The notes below the pieces were generated by a model. That model did no database searches, was not told the origin of the DNA, and worked only from the letters and a program-made list of their open reading frames with translations. Both the position numbers and the translations under genes were made by a program. From Pseudomonadota bacterium (GTDB taxonomy: Bacteria; Pseudomonadota; Alphaproteobacteria; Rhodospirillales; Magnetospirillaceae), in NCBI GenBank assembly GCA_021793155.1, contig JAJYTF010000002.1, positions 1-64,000 on the forward strand: DNA of 64,000 nucleotides, written 5' to 3'. Below, piece after piece: positions 9,599 through 18,960 of the stretch (positions within the stretch are counted from its first letter, which is position 1; every line of letters starts with the position of its first letter).

Positions 9599-11251
9599 CT
9601 AGAAATTCAGCCCCGCGGCATCGGCCAACAGCAAGGCGCGCAAGCGATGGCGGACGATCTTACCGCTTGCGGTCCGGGGCAGACAGTTCTCAAACCGAAT
9701 TTCGTGCGGCGACAAGGGCTGGCCGAGATGTTCCCGGGCGAAGGCGTGAAGTTCGCTGCGTAACGCGTCACCGGGATCGAACCCCGGATTGACCACAACG
9801 AATGCGACGACTTTTTCAAGCAACCGCGGATCGGGGGCGCCGACCACTCCCGCCTGGGCCACAGCGGGGTGGGACATCAGGACCGCTTCGACTTCGAACG
9901 GGCCGATCCGACGACCACCGGACTTGATTACGTCGTCCTCGCGGCCGAGAAACCAATAATATCCGTCTGCGTCGCGCCGGGCGAGATCCCCCGTCAGGTG
10001 CCAACCATCGACCTCCTCGGCCAGGGCGCCGCTCTCGCCGCCCAGGCTGCGCCAGGGCGGCAACGAATCGATCCACAAAGCCAGTTCCCCGGTGGCTTCG
10101 GCGGAACTGTCGCAAACCGAGAGGTGGTTGCCCTCCCGATGCACCAGGGCCACCCGGACGCCCGGCAACGGTTTTCCCATGCTGCCGGCGAGCGGCGGAC
10201 GGGTCGGATCATGGGCCAGGGCGATGCCGGCGACTTCCGTTTGCCACCAGGTATCGCGGAAAGGAATGCCCAACACCTGCTGGCCCCACACCACCGCGTC
10301 ACCGGACAGCGGTTCGCCGACGGTGGCGGCGAGACGCAGTGCGCATGGGCGGAATGAGCGGGCCGGGGCGGCCCCTCCGCCGATCAGATTGCGGATGATG
10401 GTGGGGGTGGTGTACCAGACGGCGACCGGTTCGTCCTCTAGCACCGAAAGGCATCGCATCGGAGTGGTTGGAGCTTCGTCCAGCAGGATCGCCGCCCCGG
10501 TCGCCAAGGGCGCAACCAGTCCGTAAGCGGTGTGGGGAATCCAGCCGGGCTCTCCGGTGCACCACAACATTTCCCCGGCCCGGAGGCCGAATGCGAAGCG
10601 GGCGGTCGAAGCCATGAGTTCCACCACCCCGCCATCGTGGATGACCGCCTTGGGCTGCGCCGAGCCACTTGCCGCCGGGGCCGTGGTTCCGCTGGTGAAA
10701 TGCATCATCCCGGCCATCGCCAGATCGGCCGGCGAACCCGTGGGCGATGGCGACGCGGCGGCCAGCGCGGCGCGCAGGTCAAGGCAATCAGGTGGGATGT
10801 CGTCGCCCAGCACCAGGACATGCCTCAGCCGTGGCAACAGGGCGCGGATGGAGGCGGCGGCACGCCTGTAGGCGGCGGCTCCCACCAGAAGGATGCGCGC
10901 ATCGCCGAGGGAAAGGCGAGCCAGCAGCGGATCGGGGCCAAGATCGGCAAAAAGGGGGCAATAGACCCCGCCGGCGCGCCAGATCCCCAACGCCGCCAAC
11001 AACGTTTCCGGCCTGCGGCCGGTCATCACGGCGACCGTCTCGCCCGGCTTCAGCCCAAGTTCGCGCAGCAGCGTGGCGCAGCGTGAGGCATGGTCGAGCA
11101 GTTGCCCGTAGGTCACGTCGCGACGCTGGCCTGAAGCCCCGAGCCACCGTAGGGCGAGGGCATCGGCGCGTCCAGCATGGCATTGGGAATCAAGGAATAA
11201 AAGGGGGCTCACGGTTTGCGCCTGAGTCTTTGATGGTTCTTGGACATCCAT
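9599..11251 (-). CDS. AMP-forming acyl-CoA synthetase
   Basis: This ANL-superfamily enzyme of about 550 residues activates a carboxylic acid to acyl-AMP and then to acyl-CoA. It is closest in motifs to acetyl-CoA synthetases: WWQTEVAG (A5), DGWHLTGDLARRDADGYYWFLGR (A7), KSGGRRIGPFEVE (A8 hinge) and RTASGKIVR (A10 lysine). The phosphate-binding loop is unusual: after HFTSGTT there are about eight extra residues (APAASGSA) before the PKAVIH part. It starts at the ATG at 11251; an open frame continues to 11287. Substrate is unknown. It is divergent from hemN, and its stop nearly abuts the preceding plus-strand gene. Confidence 0.85.
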   Translation of the reverse strand: MDVQEPSKTQAQTVSPLLFLDSQCHAGRADALALRWLGASGQRRDVTYGQLLDHASRCATLLRELGLKPGETVAVMTGRRPETLLAALGIWRAGGVYCPLFADLGPDPLLARLSLGDARILLVGAAAYRRAAASIRALLPRLRHVLVLGDDIPPDCLDLRAALAAASPSPTGSPADLAMAGMMHFTSGTTAPAASGSAQPKAVIHDGGVVELMASTARFAFGLRAGEMLWCTGEPGWIPHTAYGLVAPLATGAAILLDEAPTTPMRCLSVLEDEPVAVWYTTPTIIRNLIGGGAAPARSFRPCALRLAATVGEPLSGDAVVWGQQVLGIPFRDTWWQTEVAGIALAHDPTRPPLAGSMGKPLPGVRVALVHREGNHLSVCDSSAEATGELALWIDSLPPWRSLGGESGALAEEVDGWHLTGDLARRDADGYYWFLGREDDVIKSGGRRIGPFEVEAVLMSHPAVAQAGVVGAPDPRLLEKVVAFVVVNPGFDPGDALRSELHAFAREHLGQPLSPHEIRFENCLPRTASGKIVRHRLRALLLADAAGLNF

Positions 11252-11417
11252 AGAATATATTCTGACTGCCCTAAAGACGAGTGGCAAGGACGCGACCTGG
11301 CGTCCATCGACATGCCGCCCCGCCCTGTGCGCATGGCAGAACTATCTGCGGGTGGAAATGCCACCGAAAACCCATCGGTCTCGTTGGGTTGCGCGCCGAC
11401 GTCAATCCGGAGTAGGT

Positions 11418-11439
11418 TTTCCTGGCAATTGCCAGGAAA
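11418..11439. promoter_or_regulatory. Perfect 22-bp palindrome over the hemN ribosome binding site
   Basis: The half-site TTTCCTGGCAA is followed at once by its exact reverse complement. It ends four bases before the hemN ATG, and its right arm contains the AGGA that would serve as the ribosome binding site. It could be a repressor operator or an RNA hairpin hiding the ribosome binding site. It does not match the FNR consensus TTGAT-N4-ATCAA. Confidence 0.6.
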
Positions 11440-11443
11440 CACC

Positions 11444-12793
11444 ATGCGTCCCGATCTCGCAGCGAAATACGACTTGCGGGTCCCCCGCTACACCTCCTAC
11501 CCCACCGCCCCGCATTTCAGTGCAGCGGTTGGCCCCGACCGCTACGGTCAGTGGCTGTCCGAACTGCAGCCGACGGTCCCTCTGTCGCTGTATCTTCACA
11601 TTGCCTATTGCGCGGAGATGTGCTGGTTCTGCGGGTGCCATACCAAGATCACCCGCCAATACGCGCCGGTCGCCGACTACATGGATTGCCTGTGGCGCGA
11701 GATCGACATGGTGTCCGACCGTTTGCCACAGCGCATGAAGGCGAGCCATGTGCATTTCGGCGGCGGCAGCCCGACGATCCTGACACCCGACGATTTCGTC
11801 GCCACCATCGACCGGCTGCGCCGGCGGTTCACCATCGCCGAGGATGCCGAAATCGCCGTCGAGTTGGACCCCCGCACCGCCGACGAGGATTATGTGGCAG
11901 CCATGGCGCGCAGTGGCGTCACCAGGGCCAGTATCGGCGTGCAGGACTTCAATCCCGTGGTACAGAAGGCGATCAACCGCATCCAGCCCTACGAGGTGAC
12001 GTCGCAGGTCATCGCCTGGCTGCGCCGCTACGGTGTCGCCGAAATCAACATGGACCTGGTCTACGGCCTGCCGCATCAGACGGCCGAAAGCCTGACCGAG
12101 ACCATTGATCTGGCTGTCGGGTTCGCCCCGCGGCGCATCGCCCTGTTCGGCTACGCCCATGTACCGTGGATGAAGAAGCACCAGCGACTGATCCCAGAAG
12201 CCGCCCTGCCCGACGTTCCCGAACGCTGGCGCCAATACGACACCGCTGCCGCCCGCTTGGTCGAGCATGGCTACGTCCAGGTGGGCCTCGACCATTTCGC
12301 CCGCGCCGACGACGAAATGGCCCAGGCCTTGGCGGAGAATCGGCTGCATCGCAATTTCCAGGGCTATACTACAGACGAGGCCTCGGTACTGCTCGGGTTC
12401 GGGGCTTCGGGCATCGGGTCGTTGCCGCAGGGTTATGTCGCTAACGAAGGGGCGATCCATACCTACAAGCAGGTCGTTCGAGCCGGGCGTCTGGCCACCA
12501 CCCGCGGTGTCGCGGTTTCCGCCGAAGACGTCCTGCGCCGGGCCATCATCGAGCGGCTGATGTGCGACCTGTCCCTGGACCTCGATGCGGTCTGCGCCCG
12601 TTTCAACGCCGACCCGGCGCAATTCGATGCCGAACTGGACAGCCTGGCCGGCATGGAGACCGACGGGCTGCTGGTCCGCCGGGGGCGGACGGTGACCATC
12701 ACCGAGGAAGGCCGGCCGCTGGTCCGCGCCGCCTGTGCCGCCTTCGACCGCTATTTGCGGGCCGGCGAAGCCCGCCATTCAAAAGCGGTGTAG
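11444..12793 (+). CDS. hemN: Oxygen-independent coproporphyrinogen III oxidase
   Basis: This radical-SAM enzyme of 449 residues decarboxylates coproporphyrinogen III to protoporphyrinogen IX without oxygen, in haem synthesis. The N-terminal block [13 protein letters not shown] and the iron-sulfur motif C56-x3-C60-x2-C63 with the extra C65 ([11 protein letters not shown]) are typical of true HemN rather than HemW. Other family blocks are [28 protein letters not shown], the HVPWMKKHQ region and the C-terminal HemN domain. I take the ATG at 11444, which fits family length; an upstream open frame to 11240 overlaps the divergent synthetase. The palindrome directly upstream may control it. Confidence 0.94.
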   Translation: MRPDLAAKYDLRVPRYTSYPTAPHFSAAVGPDRYGQWLSELQPTVPLSLYLHIAYCAEMCWFCGCHTKITRQYAPVADYMDCLWREIDMVSDRLPQRMKASHVHFGGGSPTILTPDDFVATIDRLRRRFTIAEDAEIAVELDPRTADEDYVAAMARSGVTRASIGVQDFNPVVQKAINRIQPYEVTSQVIAWLRRYGVAEINMDLVYGLPHQTAESLTETIDLAVGFAPRRIALFGYAHVPWMKKHQRLIPEAALPDVPERWRQYDTAAARLVEHGYVQVGLDHFARADDEMAQALAENRLHRNFQGYTTDEASVLLGFGASGIGSLPQGYVANEGAIHTYKQVVRAGRLATTRGVAVSAEDVLRRAIIERLMCDLSLDLDAVCARFNADPAQFDAELDSLAGMETDGLLVRRGRTVTITEEGRPLVRAACAAFDRYLRAGEARHSKAV

Positions 12794-12797
12794 CACC

Positions 12798-13316
12798 ATG
12801 ACCGGGGCGATGCGCGTCGTTCACGGCGACATCACCCGGTTGGCCGTCGACGCCATCGTCAACGCCGCCAATTCGTCACTGCTGGGTGGTGGCGGAGTGG
12901 ACGGCGCCATCCATCGCGCCGCCGGGCCGCGGCTATTGGACGAATGCCGCCATCTGGGCGGCTGCCCCACCGGCGAGGCCAGGATCACCAAGGGCTACGA
13001 CCTTCCCGCCCGCTTCGTCATCCACACCGTCGGTCCGGTCTGGCGTGGCGGGGCGGCCGGCGAAGACCGCCTGCTGGCCAGCTGCTATCGTCGATCGCTG
13101 GAGCTGGCCGCCGAACATGCCATCGCGACGATCGCCTTTCCCGCCATTTCCACCGGCATCTACGGCTTCCCGCCGGAACGCGCGGCGCCCATCGCGATCG
13201 CCGCGGTTGCCGAATTTCTGCCCGGCGAGATGGGCATCGCCGAGGTCATCTTCTGCTGTTTCAGCGAAGATTCGGCGGAATTGCACCGCACGGCCATCCG
13301 TTGCCTGTCGGCCTGA
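12798..13316 (+). CDS. Macrodomain protein, probable O-acetyl-ADP-ribose deacetylase
   Basis: This single macrodomain of 172 residues is the YmdB type that hydrolyses O-acetyl-ADP-ribose or removes ADP-ribose from proteins. Diagnostic motifs are [21 protein letters not shown] (ADP-ribose pocket, written here to its core), [29 protein letters not shown] and [12 protein letters not shown]. It begins five bases after the hemN stop, so the two are probably co-transcribed, although no functional link is obvious. M4 (12807) is an alternative start. Confidence 0.92.
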   Translation: MTGAMRVVHGDITRLAVDAIVNAANSSLLGGGGVDGAIHRAAGPRLLDECRHLGGCPTGEARITKGYDLPARFVIHTVGPVWRGGAAGEDRLLASCYRRSLELAAEHAIATIAFPAISTGIYGFPPERAAPIAIAAVAEFLPGEMGIAEVIFCCFSEDSAELHRTAIRCLSA

Positions 13317-13330
13317 CCGAAACGGCGGCC

Positions 13331-14290
13331 TCAAATCAATCCCCGCGCCCTTACCTCCCGCGCCACATCGAGCGCCGCATTGAGCGGCGGATGGATCCAG
13401 GGCGTGCTGTCACCCCCCAGGGGGCGGGCGTAGCCGCCCGCGTAAAGGGTCTGGTGGAGACGCGCATGTTTGGCGTTGACCATGCCGGGCGGCGAGAAAA
13501 TATAGACTGGACCACCGTTGGCGCAGGCTTCCGAGCACATGTTCATCGAGTCGCCGGTGACCACGATGGCGTCGGCCAGGGCCAGCAATGCGAAATAGGG
13601 ATTCTCGGCACCGTCACGCCAGCAATGGATGAAGCGCGGCTCGGGAATTCCTGCGACGATCACCGCCTCTAGCACCCGTTCGGTCCTCCGGCTCGTGGTT
13701 ACCAGGATCGAGCCCGCCATGGCGCCGGCCAGCCTTAGCGTCTCAGCCACCAGTTGCCGGCCCCGCTCGACACCGAAGCGGTAGTCCTTGGTCGTTCCGC
13801 CGACCACCAGCAGCAGATAGGGGCGCGGCAACTGCCCCAGCCGCTCCTCCCACATGGCCCGCTCGCCGGCCAGCAGGGATGGCACAGCCCGATGGCAGGA
13901 ACCCAGAGTCTGCACGACATTGGGGCGGGAAGGCATCGCGTCGTGAGACGGAGCGGCGATGAGATCGAAATCCTCGCGCCCCGGCCAGCCGGGGTCCATG
14001 ATCTGCACCAGGCGGCTGCCGAACTTGCGCTTGAACCAGCGGGCCAGGGGGGCGGTGCGGCGGCCGGCGGCGATCACCAGTTCGGGCCACGGCGGCATCA
14101 GCGCCTTCCGGCACTCACGGGTCAGGCCGCGGCGGCTGTCGGCACGAAGGAGATTGTGCAGGCACCCCCATCGATTGTAGCGGACCTCCTTGACCAGGAA
14201 TGGCTCGCCCAGGGCTTCGGCAACCCCCAGACATTGGGCCACATTGCCAGGCCTGTCATCCGCCAGGACCCATATCCTTTCCGCAGCCAT
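13331..14290 (-). CDS. ELM1-like nucleotide-sugar-transferase-fold protein
   Basis: This 319-residue protein belongs to the ELM1 / DUF1022 family, named after a plant mitochondrial fission factor and widespread in alphaproteobacteria. The fold resembles GT-B glycosyltransferases. Visible family blocks are WVLADDRPGNVAQCLGVAEAL, PELVIAAGRRTAP, LLVVGGTTKDYRFG, ILVTTSRRT and ADAIVVTGDSMNMCSEAC. The first six residues of the first block suffice to recognise it. The ATG at 14290 follows TGAGGG; a GTG three codons upstream is less likely. No biochemical role is established in bacteria. It is convergent with the macrodomain gene. Confidence 0.85.
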   Translation of the reverse strand: MAAERIWVLADDRPGNVAQCLGVAEALGEPFLVKEVRYNRWGCLHNLLRADSRRGLTRECRKALMPPWPELVIAAGRRTAPLARWFKRKFGSRLVQIMDPGWPGREDFDLIAAPSHDAMPSRPNVVQTLGSCHRAVPSLLAGERAMWEERLGQLPRPYLLLVVGGTTKDYRFGVERGRQLVAETLRLAGAMAGSILVTTSRRTERVLEAVIVAGIPEPRFIHCWRDGAENPYFALLALADAIVVTGDSMNMCSEACANGGPVYIFSPPGMVNAKHARLHQTLYAGGYARPLGGDSTPWIHPPLNAALDVAREVRARGLI

Positions 14291-14564
14291 CACCCTCACC
14301 GAACGTCCAGCCGGTGAGGGCTTACGACTTAGGTATAGGGGCTGTCAATGACTGCTGCGGCAAAAGGCGGGTCGAACAGCCCCGGGGCGCCCAGGCGGAC
14401 CGCGAATTCCAGTAAGTAAATCAACGTAACAAAGTGTAACAACACACATATGACGCTTAATTCATCTTTAGATGGGGGGCCGCGGGGTGCTAGCTTCTTC
14501 TTGTCGCCGACGCCCGAAAGGCAATTAAATCGTCGAGCGAATTACGAAGCAAGGGATTCGCGTC

Positions 14565-15707
14565 ATGATGGGTGGTTCGGGAATGTCGAGCGGCGGCCAG
14601 GGCATGGGGATGTCGCTGTCGAACAGCACGGAAGTCGTCGAAGCGGTACTTTCGCACGGGCTGGAGGGCACCGTGACGGCAGCCGACATGCAAATGATGA
14701 ACGTCATGGCCAATCCGACGGCCTATGCCCAGGCCGCGCTGGGCGCCTCGCCCCTGGCATCGGTCAGCGACCCCACGACCTTCGTCACCTTGATGTACGA
14801 AACCATGTTGGCGCGCGCCCCGGATGCGGCGGGCCTGCAATATTGGGTCAATCAAATGAGCTCAGGCGGAGTGAGCCAAACGGGCATCATGATGTCGTTT
14901 GCCAACTCCTCCGAGAGCCTGTCGGATGCGCAATCGAGCAGTTGGTTGAATGCGATGGCGGGAACCAACGGTGCAAGCGCCGTCATCGGAGTTTCTGCCG
15001 CCAATCAGACCCAGGCCATGGAAGCGATCATGTCCCACGCCCTGCAAGGCGCTGTAACCACGACCGATCTCCAGGCGATGACCACGGCCGCCAGCCCGAC
15101 AGCCTACGCACAGTCCTGCCTGGCCGCGTCGCCCTTGGCTTCGGTCACCGATCCGACGACTTTCGTTACCCTGATGTACCAGACCATGTTGGGCCGCGCC
15201 CCCGATGCGGCGGGCCTGCAATACTGGGTCAACCAAATGGGCTCGGGCGGCGCCAATCCGGTCGGCATCATGATGTCGTTTGCAAATTCCTCGGAGGCAC
15301 TTTCCCATGCCCAGTCGCAAGGCTGGATGAGCGCCACGGTAGGAGCATCGGCAAACACCACCGGCATTACCCTGGCATCGCCGACCCAAGTGATGGAGGC
15401 ACTGATCTCACATGCGCTGAACGGCACCGTGACCGCCGCCGACGCCCAGATGATGACCACCGCCGCCAGCCCGACGGCCTATGCCCAGGCCGCCCTGGCC
15501 GCTTCGCCTCTGGCGTCGGTTACCGATCCGACCACGTTCGTCACCGACATGTATCAGGATCTGGTGGGCCGCGCTCCGGACGCAGGTGGGCTCCAATACT
15601 GGACCACCGTGATCGCGAGCAACGGCGGTGACCGGTCGGCGGCCCTCGTCGGCATATCGAACTCGGCCGAAGCCATCACCCACGCGCACGCCATGGGCTG
15701 GCTCTGA
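14565..15707 (+). CDS. Three-repeat DUF4214 protein
   Basis: This 380-residue protein is built almost entirely of three repeats of about 125-127 residues. Each repeat ends in the DUF4214 signature: FVTLMYETMLARAPDAAGLQYW, FVTLMYQTMLGRAPDAAGLQYW and FVTDMYQDLVGRAPDAGGLQYW (each shared over its core). DUF4214 domains occur in secreted and surface proteins, often type I exported, and are thought to bind calcium or carbohydrate; this is not proven. There is no signal peptide, and the N-terminus is rich in Met, Gly and Ser. The start ATG follows AAGGGA. A larger protein with the same domain lies at 54986-58234. Confidence 0.82.
   Translation: MMGGSGMSSGGQGMGMSLSNSTEVVEAVLSHGLEGTVTAADMQMMNVMANPTAYAQAALGASPLASVSDPTTFVTLMYETMLARAPDAAGLQYWVNQMSSGGVSQTGIMMSFANSSESLSDAQSSSWLNAMAGTNGASAVIGVSAANQTQAMEAIMSHALQGAVTTTDLQAMTTAASPTAYAQSCLAASPLASVTDPTTFVTLMYQTMLGRAPDAAGLQYWVNQMGSGGANPVGIMMSFANSSEALSHAQSQGWMSATVGASANTTGITLASPTQVMEALISHALNGTVTAADAQMMTTAASPTAYAQAALAASPLASVTDPTTFVTDMYQDLVGRAPDAGGLQYWTTVIASNGGDRSAALVGISNSAEAITHAHAMGWL
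14600..15690 (+). repeat. Tandem coding repeats of about 375-380 bp
   Basis: Equivalent points of the three DUF4214 units (the TAT or TAC codon of the PTAYAQ motif) lie at 14725, 15105 and 15480, so the period is 380 then 375 bp. The nucleotide sequence is still strongly similar between units, which points to fairly recent internal duplication or gene conversion. Confidence 0.8.
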
Positions 15708-15844
15708 GCCTGGACGGTGATGCGGATTTTCTGCTTCACGGTCTAGCACGCCTTTCGGGGCGTTGACGCCCGATGCGGCCGGAGTCAAGCTTGCTCCCGT
15801 TACGCTGCAAGTCTTCCTGTTCGGATCGTCCGGGGGGCAATGCG

Positions 15845-16075
15845 ATGACGACGCTGAGTCGAGAGCAGGTAACGGATATCCTTGGCATTTGCGAAGACAT
15901 CCGGGTGATCGAGATCATCGGCACCGGCGCCACGCCGGCCGAGGTGGTCGAGGCTAAGCGATGGGCGGCGGGCTACAAGCGCACCCTGGGCGACACCCAG
16001 CCCCTGCGCCCCTCCGTGGTCGCCCGGGTATGCGATATCCTGCGCGCCGAGGAGCCGGATTGGGACGACCGATGA
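15845..16075 (+). CDS. Small hypothetical protein
   Basis: I do not recognise this 76-residue soluble protein. It has a helical look (TTLSREQVTDILGICEDIR) and a C-terminal acidic tail (EEPDWDDR). I chose the ATG at 15845, because the residues encoded upstream (to 15773) have no protein-like character. The stop is six bases from the stop of the convergent enoyl-CoA hydratase gene. Confidence 0.5.
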   Translation: MTTLSREQVTDILGICEDIRVIEIIGTGATPAEVVEAKRWAAGYKRTLGDTQPLRPSVVARVCDILRAEEPDWDDR

Positions 16076-16081
16076 GCCGCC

Positions 16082-16861
16082 CTATTTACCGGTAAATGCC
16101 GGCTTGCGCTTGGCGGCGAAGGCGGCCAGGCCTTCCCGGTAGTCATCGGTGGCGAGGAACCGATAGGCGTCGGCTCGCTCGGCTTCGGCGAGGGGAGAGC
16201 CCTCCTGCAGGCGCCGGACGAAGGCTTTGTGCCAGCGATTGGCCAAAGGAGCGTTGGCGACGATCCGCTTGACCGTGGCCTGCACCTCGTCCTCAAGGGT
16301 GTCATCCTCGGTGATGCGATGCACCAATCCCATGGCCAGGGCTTCCTCGGCCCCGTAGACGCGGGCTTCGAGAAGGATCTCGAGCATGCGTGCGGCACCG
16401 ACCAGTCGCTGCAGGCAGAAAATTTCGGGGTGCGCCATCACGACCGAAATCTTTCCCACCGGAACCCCGAAGCGCCCCGATCGGGCGCTCAGACGCAGGT
16501 CACATTGAGCGGCCAGCTCCAGTCCTCCGCCGACGCAGGGTCCATAGATCTGCGCGACGGTGGGATGGGGGCAACCGGCGACCGCGGCCAAGCCCCGCCG
16601 CATGACCTCGTCGTATCGGGCGGCTTGGGCCGCATCGGCCCGCTCGGTGGTGAATTCGTCGATGTCGGCGCCCGGCGCGAAGGCCTGCCTGCCCGCCCCG
16701 CGCAGGACAATGCAGCGCACGCTGCCGTCGGCGCCGAGGGTTTCGAATGCTTCAGCCAAGCCTCGCCACATCGGCAGATTGAGGGCGTTCATCTTGTCGG
16801 GCCGATTGAGGATTACCGTCGCCACGGCACCGTCGCGCCGCATCTCGATCACATCGGTCAC
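16082..16861 (-). CDS. Enoyl-CoA hydratase/isomerase family protein
   Basis: This crotonase-fold protein of 259 residues acts on an acyl-CoA. The oxyanion-hole segment [16 protein letters not shown] and the second segment [20 protein letters not shown] (read as [12 protein letters not shown] plus a nearby acidic position) are typical. Its exact substrate cannot be told from motifs, since hydratases, isomerases and decarboxylases share them. It opens with GTG at 16861 after a GGGGGA sequence and is divergent from pyrE. Confidence 0.88.
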   Translation of the reverse strand: MTDVIEMRRDGAVATVILNRPDKMNALNLPMWRGLAEAFETLGADGSVRCIVLRGAGRQAFAPGADIDEFTTERADAAQAARYDEVMRRGLAAVAGCPHPTVAQIYGPCVGGGLELAAQCDLRLSARSGRFGVPVGKISVVMAHPEIFCLQRLVGAARMLEILLEARVYGAEEALAMGLVHRITEDDTLEDEVQATVKRIVANAPLANRWHKAFVRRLQEGSPLAEAERADAYRFLATDDYREGLAAFAAKRKPAFTGK

Positions 16862-16979
16862 CGTGTTCCCCCGCGTTCCTGTTGCACCTGCCGTCCTTTC
16901 GCCCTATACCCCGGCCAGGGACGCTTTGTCCACCTATCACCATCGTCTCTCCACCCGGGGGTCAGCTGGAGCCATATCC

Positions 16980-17669
16980 ATGAAGTCCGTTTCCCGTACA
17001 TCCGAGCAGAAGCAAGCCGGCCTTACGACGGCCCGCATCCTTTTGGAAATCGGCGCAGTCAATTTCCGGCCCGAACAGCCTTACACCCTGACCTCGGGGT
17101 GGAACAGCCCGGTGTACGTCGATATGCGCCGCGTCATCTCCTTCCCCCGCGCGCGGCGCAAGATCACCGAGATGTCGGCCGCCGCGATTACCCGCCAGGT
17201 CGGCTTCGAGTCGATTGACGCCATCGCCGGCGGCGAAACGGCCGGCATTCCCTATGCGGCGTGGATTTCCGATTCCCTCTCCCTGCCGATGCTCTATGTT
17301 CGCAAGCAGGCTAAGGGCTTCGGCCGCAATGCCCAGATCGAAGGCCATTTCGCCGATGGTGACCGCGTCCTGCTGGTCGAGGACCTTGCCTCGGACGGCG
17401 CCAGCAAAGTGAATTTCTGCCAAGCCCTGCGCAAGGCTGGTGCCGAGGTCAAGAACACCTTTGTCGTGTTCTTCTACGGCGTATTCCCGGGTGCCCTGCA
17501 GACCCTCGAGGAAATTGGCGTCGACATGCTCTACCTGGCGAACTGGTGGGATGTGCTGGATGTCGCCGAGCAGGGGCACTATTTCGACAAGCCGGCCCTG
17601 GAAGAGGTCCGCAAGTTCCTGCACGATCCGATCGCCTGGTCGGCGCTGCACGGCGGGCGCGAGGCGTAG
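16980..17669 (+). CDS. pyrE: Orotate phosphoribosyltransferase
   Basis: PyrE joins orotate to PRPP to give OMP in pyrimidine synthesis. The protein has 229 residues. The PRPP-binding loop [14 protein letters not shown] is clear, and the N-terminal [20 protein letters not shown] and [14 protein letters not shown] segments match the longer alphaproteobacterial type (shown by their cores). The ATG at 16980 is preceded by AGCTGGAG; the frame is open for about 400 bp upstream, but that stretch is antisense to the enoyl-CoA hydratase gene. A terminator hairpin follows. Confidence 0.93.
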   Translation: MKSVSRTSEQKQAGLTTARILLEIGAVNFRPEQPYTLTSGWNSPVYVDMRRVISFPRARRKITEMSAAAITRQVGFESIDAIAGGETAGIPYAAWISDSLSLPMLYVRKQAKGFGRNAQIEGHFADGDRVLLVEDLASDGASKVNFCQALRKAGAEVKNTFVVFFYGVFPGALQTLEEIGVDMLYLANWWDVLDVAEQGHYFDKPALEEVRKFLHDPIAWSALHGGREA

Positions 17670-17695
17670 CGTCCGTCTCACGCCCCGTTGAGAGC

Positions 17696-17730
17696 GGCGC
17701 CGCCCCTTTTTCGCGCGAGGGGCCGGCGCC
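17696..17730. terminator. Bidirectional terminator after pyrE
   Basis: The arms GGCGCCGCCCCT (17696-17707) and AGGGGCCGGCGCC (17718-17730) pair with a single bulged base around a loop with four T residues. It lies between the convergent pyrE and the minus-strand gene that ends at 17766, so it can serve both. Confidence 0.6.
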
Positions 17731-17765
17731 ACCCGATCCCTGGCCGCCAGGCAGACCCCCGCGCC

Positions 17766-18245
17766 TCACTCGCCGCAGGGGCGGTAGTCCATCTTCACCT
17801 GGTCCTTGGCCTTGGCCGCCAGCCCGGTGAAGGCGCGCCAGCCGCCCTTCTGCATCTTCTGCAGAACATCCTTGATGCCTGCGCAATAGGTCTCGGACAG
17901 CGGATAGTGGCGGAAATGCATGACGATGCGGCCATTCCACATTTGCAGGCGGTTTTCGGCGTCCTTGGCGAATTCGCGACGGAATGCACGCTCGCGGACG
18001 CGCGTCTGCGCGGCGAACTGGCCGCCGAACCGGCGATCGATATCGTCCCACAGCGGCCTGGTGCCGGCGCGCCATGGCGGGCCGTCGCAACCGATCGCTC
18101 CCTCGCGCAGCCGCAACCCCTCACGCACCATCTGCTCGGCCCTTTGCTCGGCCTTGGTGAAGCATTCCATCGGCCGGCCCTGTGCCAAGGCCAAGTGGGG
18201 CAGGAGGCACAGCAGCAGCAACAGGGCGGCACGGCGGATCGGCAT
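17766..18245 (-). CDS. Secreted hypothetical protein
   Basis: This 159-residue protein has a clear Sec signal peptide (IRRAALLLLLCLLPHLALAQ, cut after ALA). The mature part has four cysteines (ECF, IGCDG, TYCAG, RPCGE), which could form two disulfides in the periplasm. I do not recognise the family. It stands between pyrE and creA, facing pyrE. Confidence 0.65.
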   Translation of the reverse strand: MPIRRAALLLLLCLLPHLALAQGRPMECFTKAEQRAEQMVREGLRLREGAIGCDGPPWRAGTRPLWDDIDRRFGGQFAAQTRVRERAFRREFAKDAENRLQMWNGRIVMHFRHYPLSETYCAGIKDVLQKMQKGGWRAFTGLAAKAKDQVKMDYRPCGE

Positions 18246-18404
18246 GTGGGTAATCCAAAGCGCTTGTCAGGAAATAACTGCACTATTTCCCGACAAACGC
18301 CAAGCCCGAGCGCGTTGGCCGCATTCGCGGTGATTGCCGGCGGCGCCCTTTCGCCGATCACCGCGTTGCGCCATGCTGTCCGGCACAACCCCGAAGGAGG
18401 CCCC

Positions 18405-18899
18405 ATGGTCCGACATCGCGTGAGACTCTTCACCTTCTTGCTTGCCGTGCTGGCGGTCGGCACCACCGCCGCATCGGCAGACGAGGTGGGCCGCATCGGC
18501 CTGGACATCAAAGGCAACGACATCGTCGTCGACGCCTTCGACGACCCCAAGGTCGACGGCGTCACCTGCCACATCTCTCATTTCGACCGTGGCACCATCG
18601 ACCGCCTGCTCAAGGGAAACTGGTTCGAAAACCCGTCAAACACCTCGATCGCCTGCCGCCAGACGGGGCCGGTGGTCATCAAGGACATCGCGACGGGCAG
18701 TGACGGCGAGGTGGTGTTCAGCGAACGGGCCAGCCTTATTTTCAAATATGTACGCATTCGGCGCATTGCGGACTACAAGCACAATGCCCTTATCTATGTC
18801 GCCTACTCGAGCAAAGTGACGGAAAGCTCGGCCAAGAACAGCATCAGCACGGTGAGCCTGTTCGGCACCGGAGCCTCTCTGCCGGCCAAGGCCCGCTGA
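18405..18899 (+). CDS. creA: CreA family periplasmic protein
   Basis: This 164-residue protein has a signal peptide (FTFLLAVLAVGTTAASA) and the CreA domain: VGRIGLDIKGNDIVVDAFDD, VDGVTCHISHF and SIACRQTGPV. The first is the family's conserved GND-IVV-AFDDP region. CreA is widespread in proteobacteria; its function is not known. It starts at the ATG at 18405 with a strong GAAGGAGG five bases upstream; an open frame continues far upstream without homology. Confidence 0.92.
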   Translation: MVRHRVRLFTFLLAVLAVGTTAASADEVGRIGLDIKGNDIVVDAFDDPKVDGVTCHISHFDRGTIDRLLKGNWFENPSNTSIACRQTGPVVIKDIATGSDGEVVFSERASLIFKYVRIRRIADYKHNALIYVAYSSKVTESSAKNSISTVSLFGTGASLPAKAR

Positions 18900-18904
18900 T
18901 GCCT

Positions 18905-18919
18905 GCCCCCAACGGGGGC
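18905..18919. terminator. Short GC hairpin after creA
   Basis: The sequence GCCCCC-AAC-GGGGGC follows the creA stop by a few bases. The loop is three bases, and no T-run follows, so it may only slow or partly stop transcription before the lipoprotein gene. Confidence 0.35.
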
Positions 18920-18960
18920 GGTGTCGAGAATGGCAGCTTCACCCTCTCGGGGAGAACGAC

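Noticed and set aside
11402-12778. Long open frame antisense to hemN (458 codons)
   Set aside because: Shadow of hemN; no protein family character.
15748-15771. Terminator hairpins after the DUF4214 gene
   Set aside because: Two short stems (ACGCC/GGCGT and GGGCGT/ACGCCC) exclude each other; the second has only a two-base loop, and no T-run follows.
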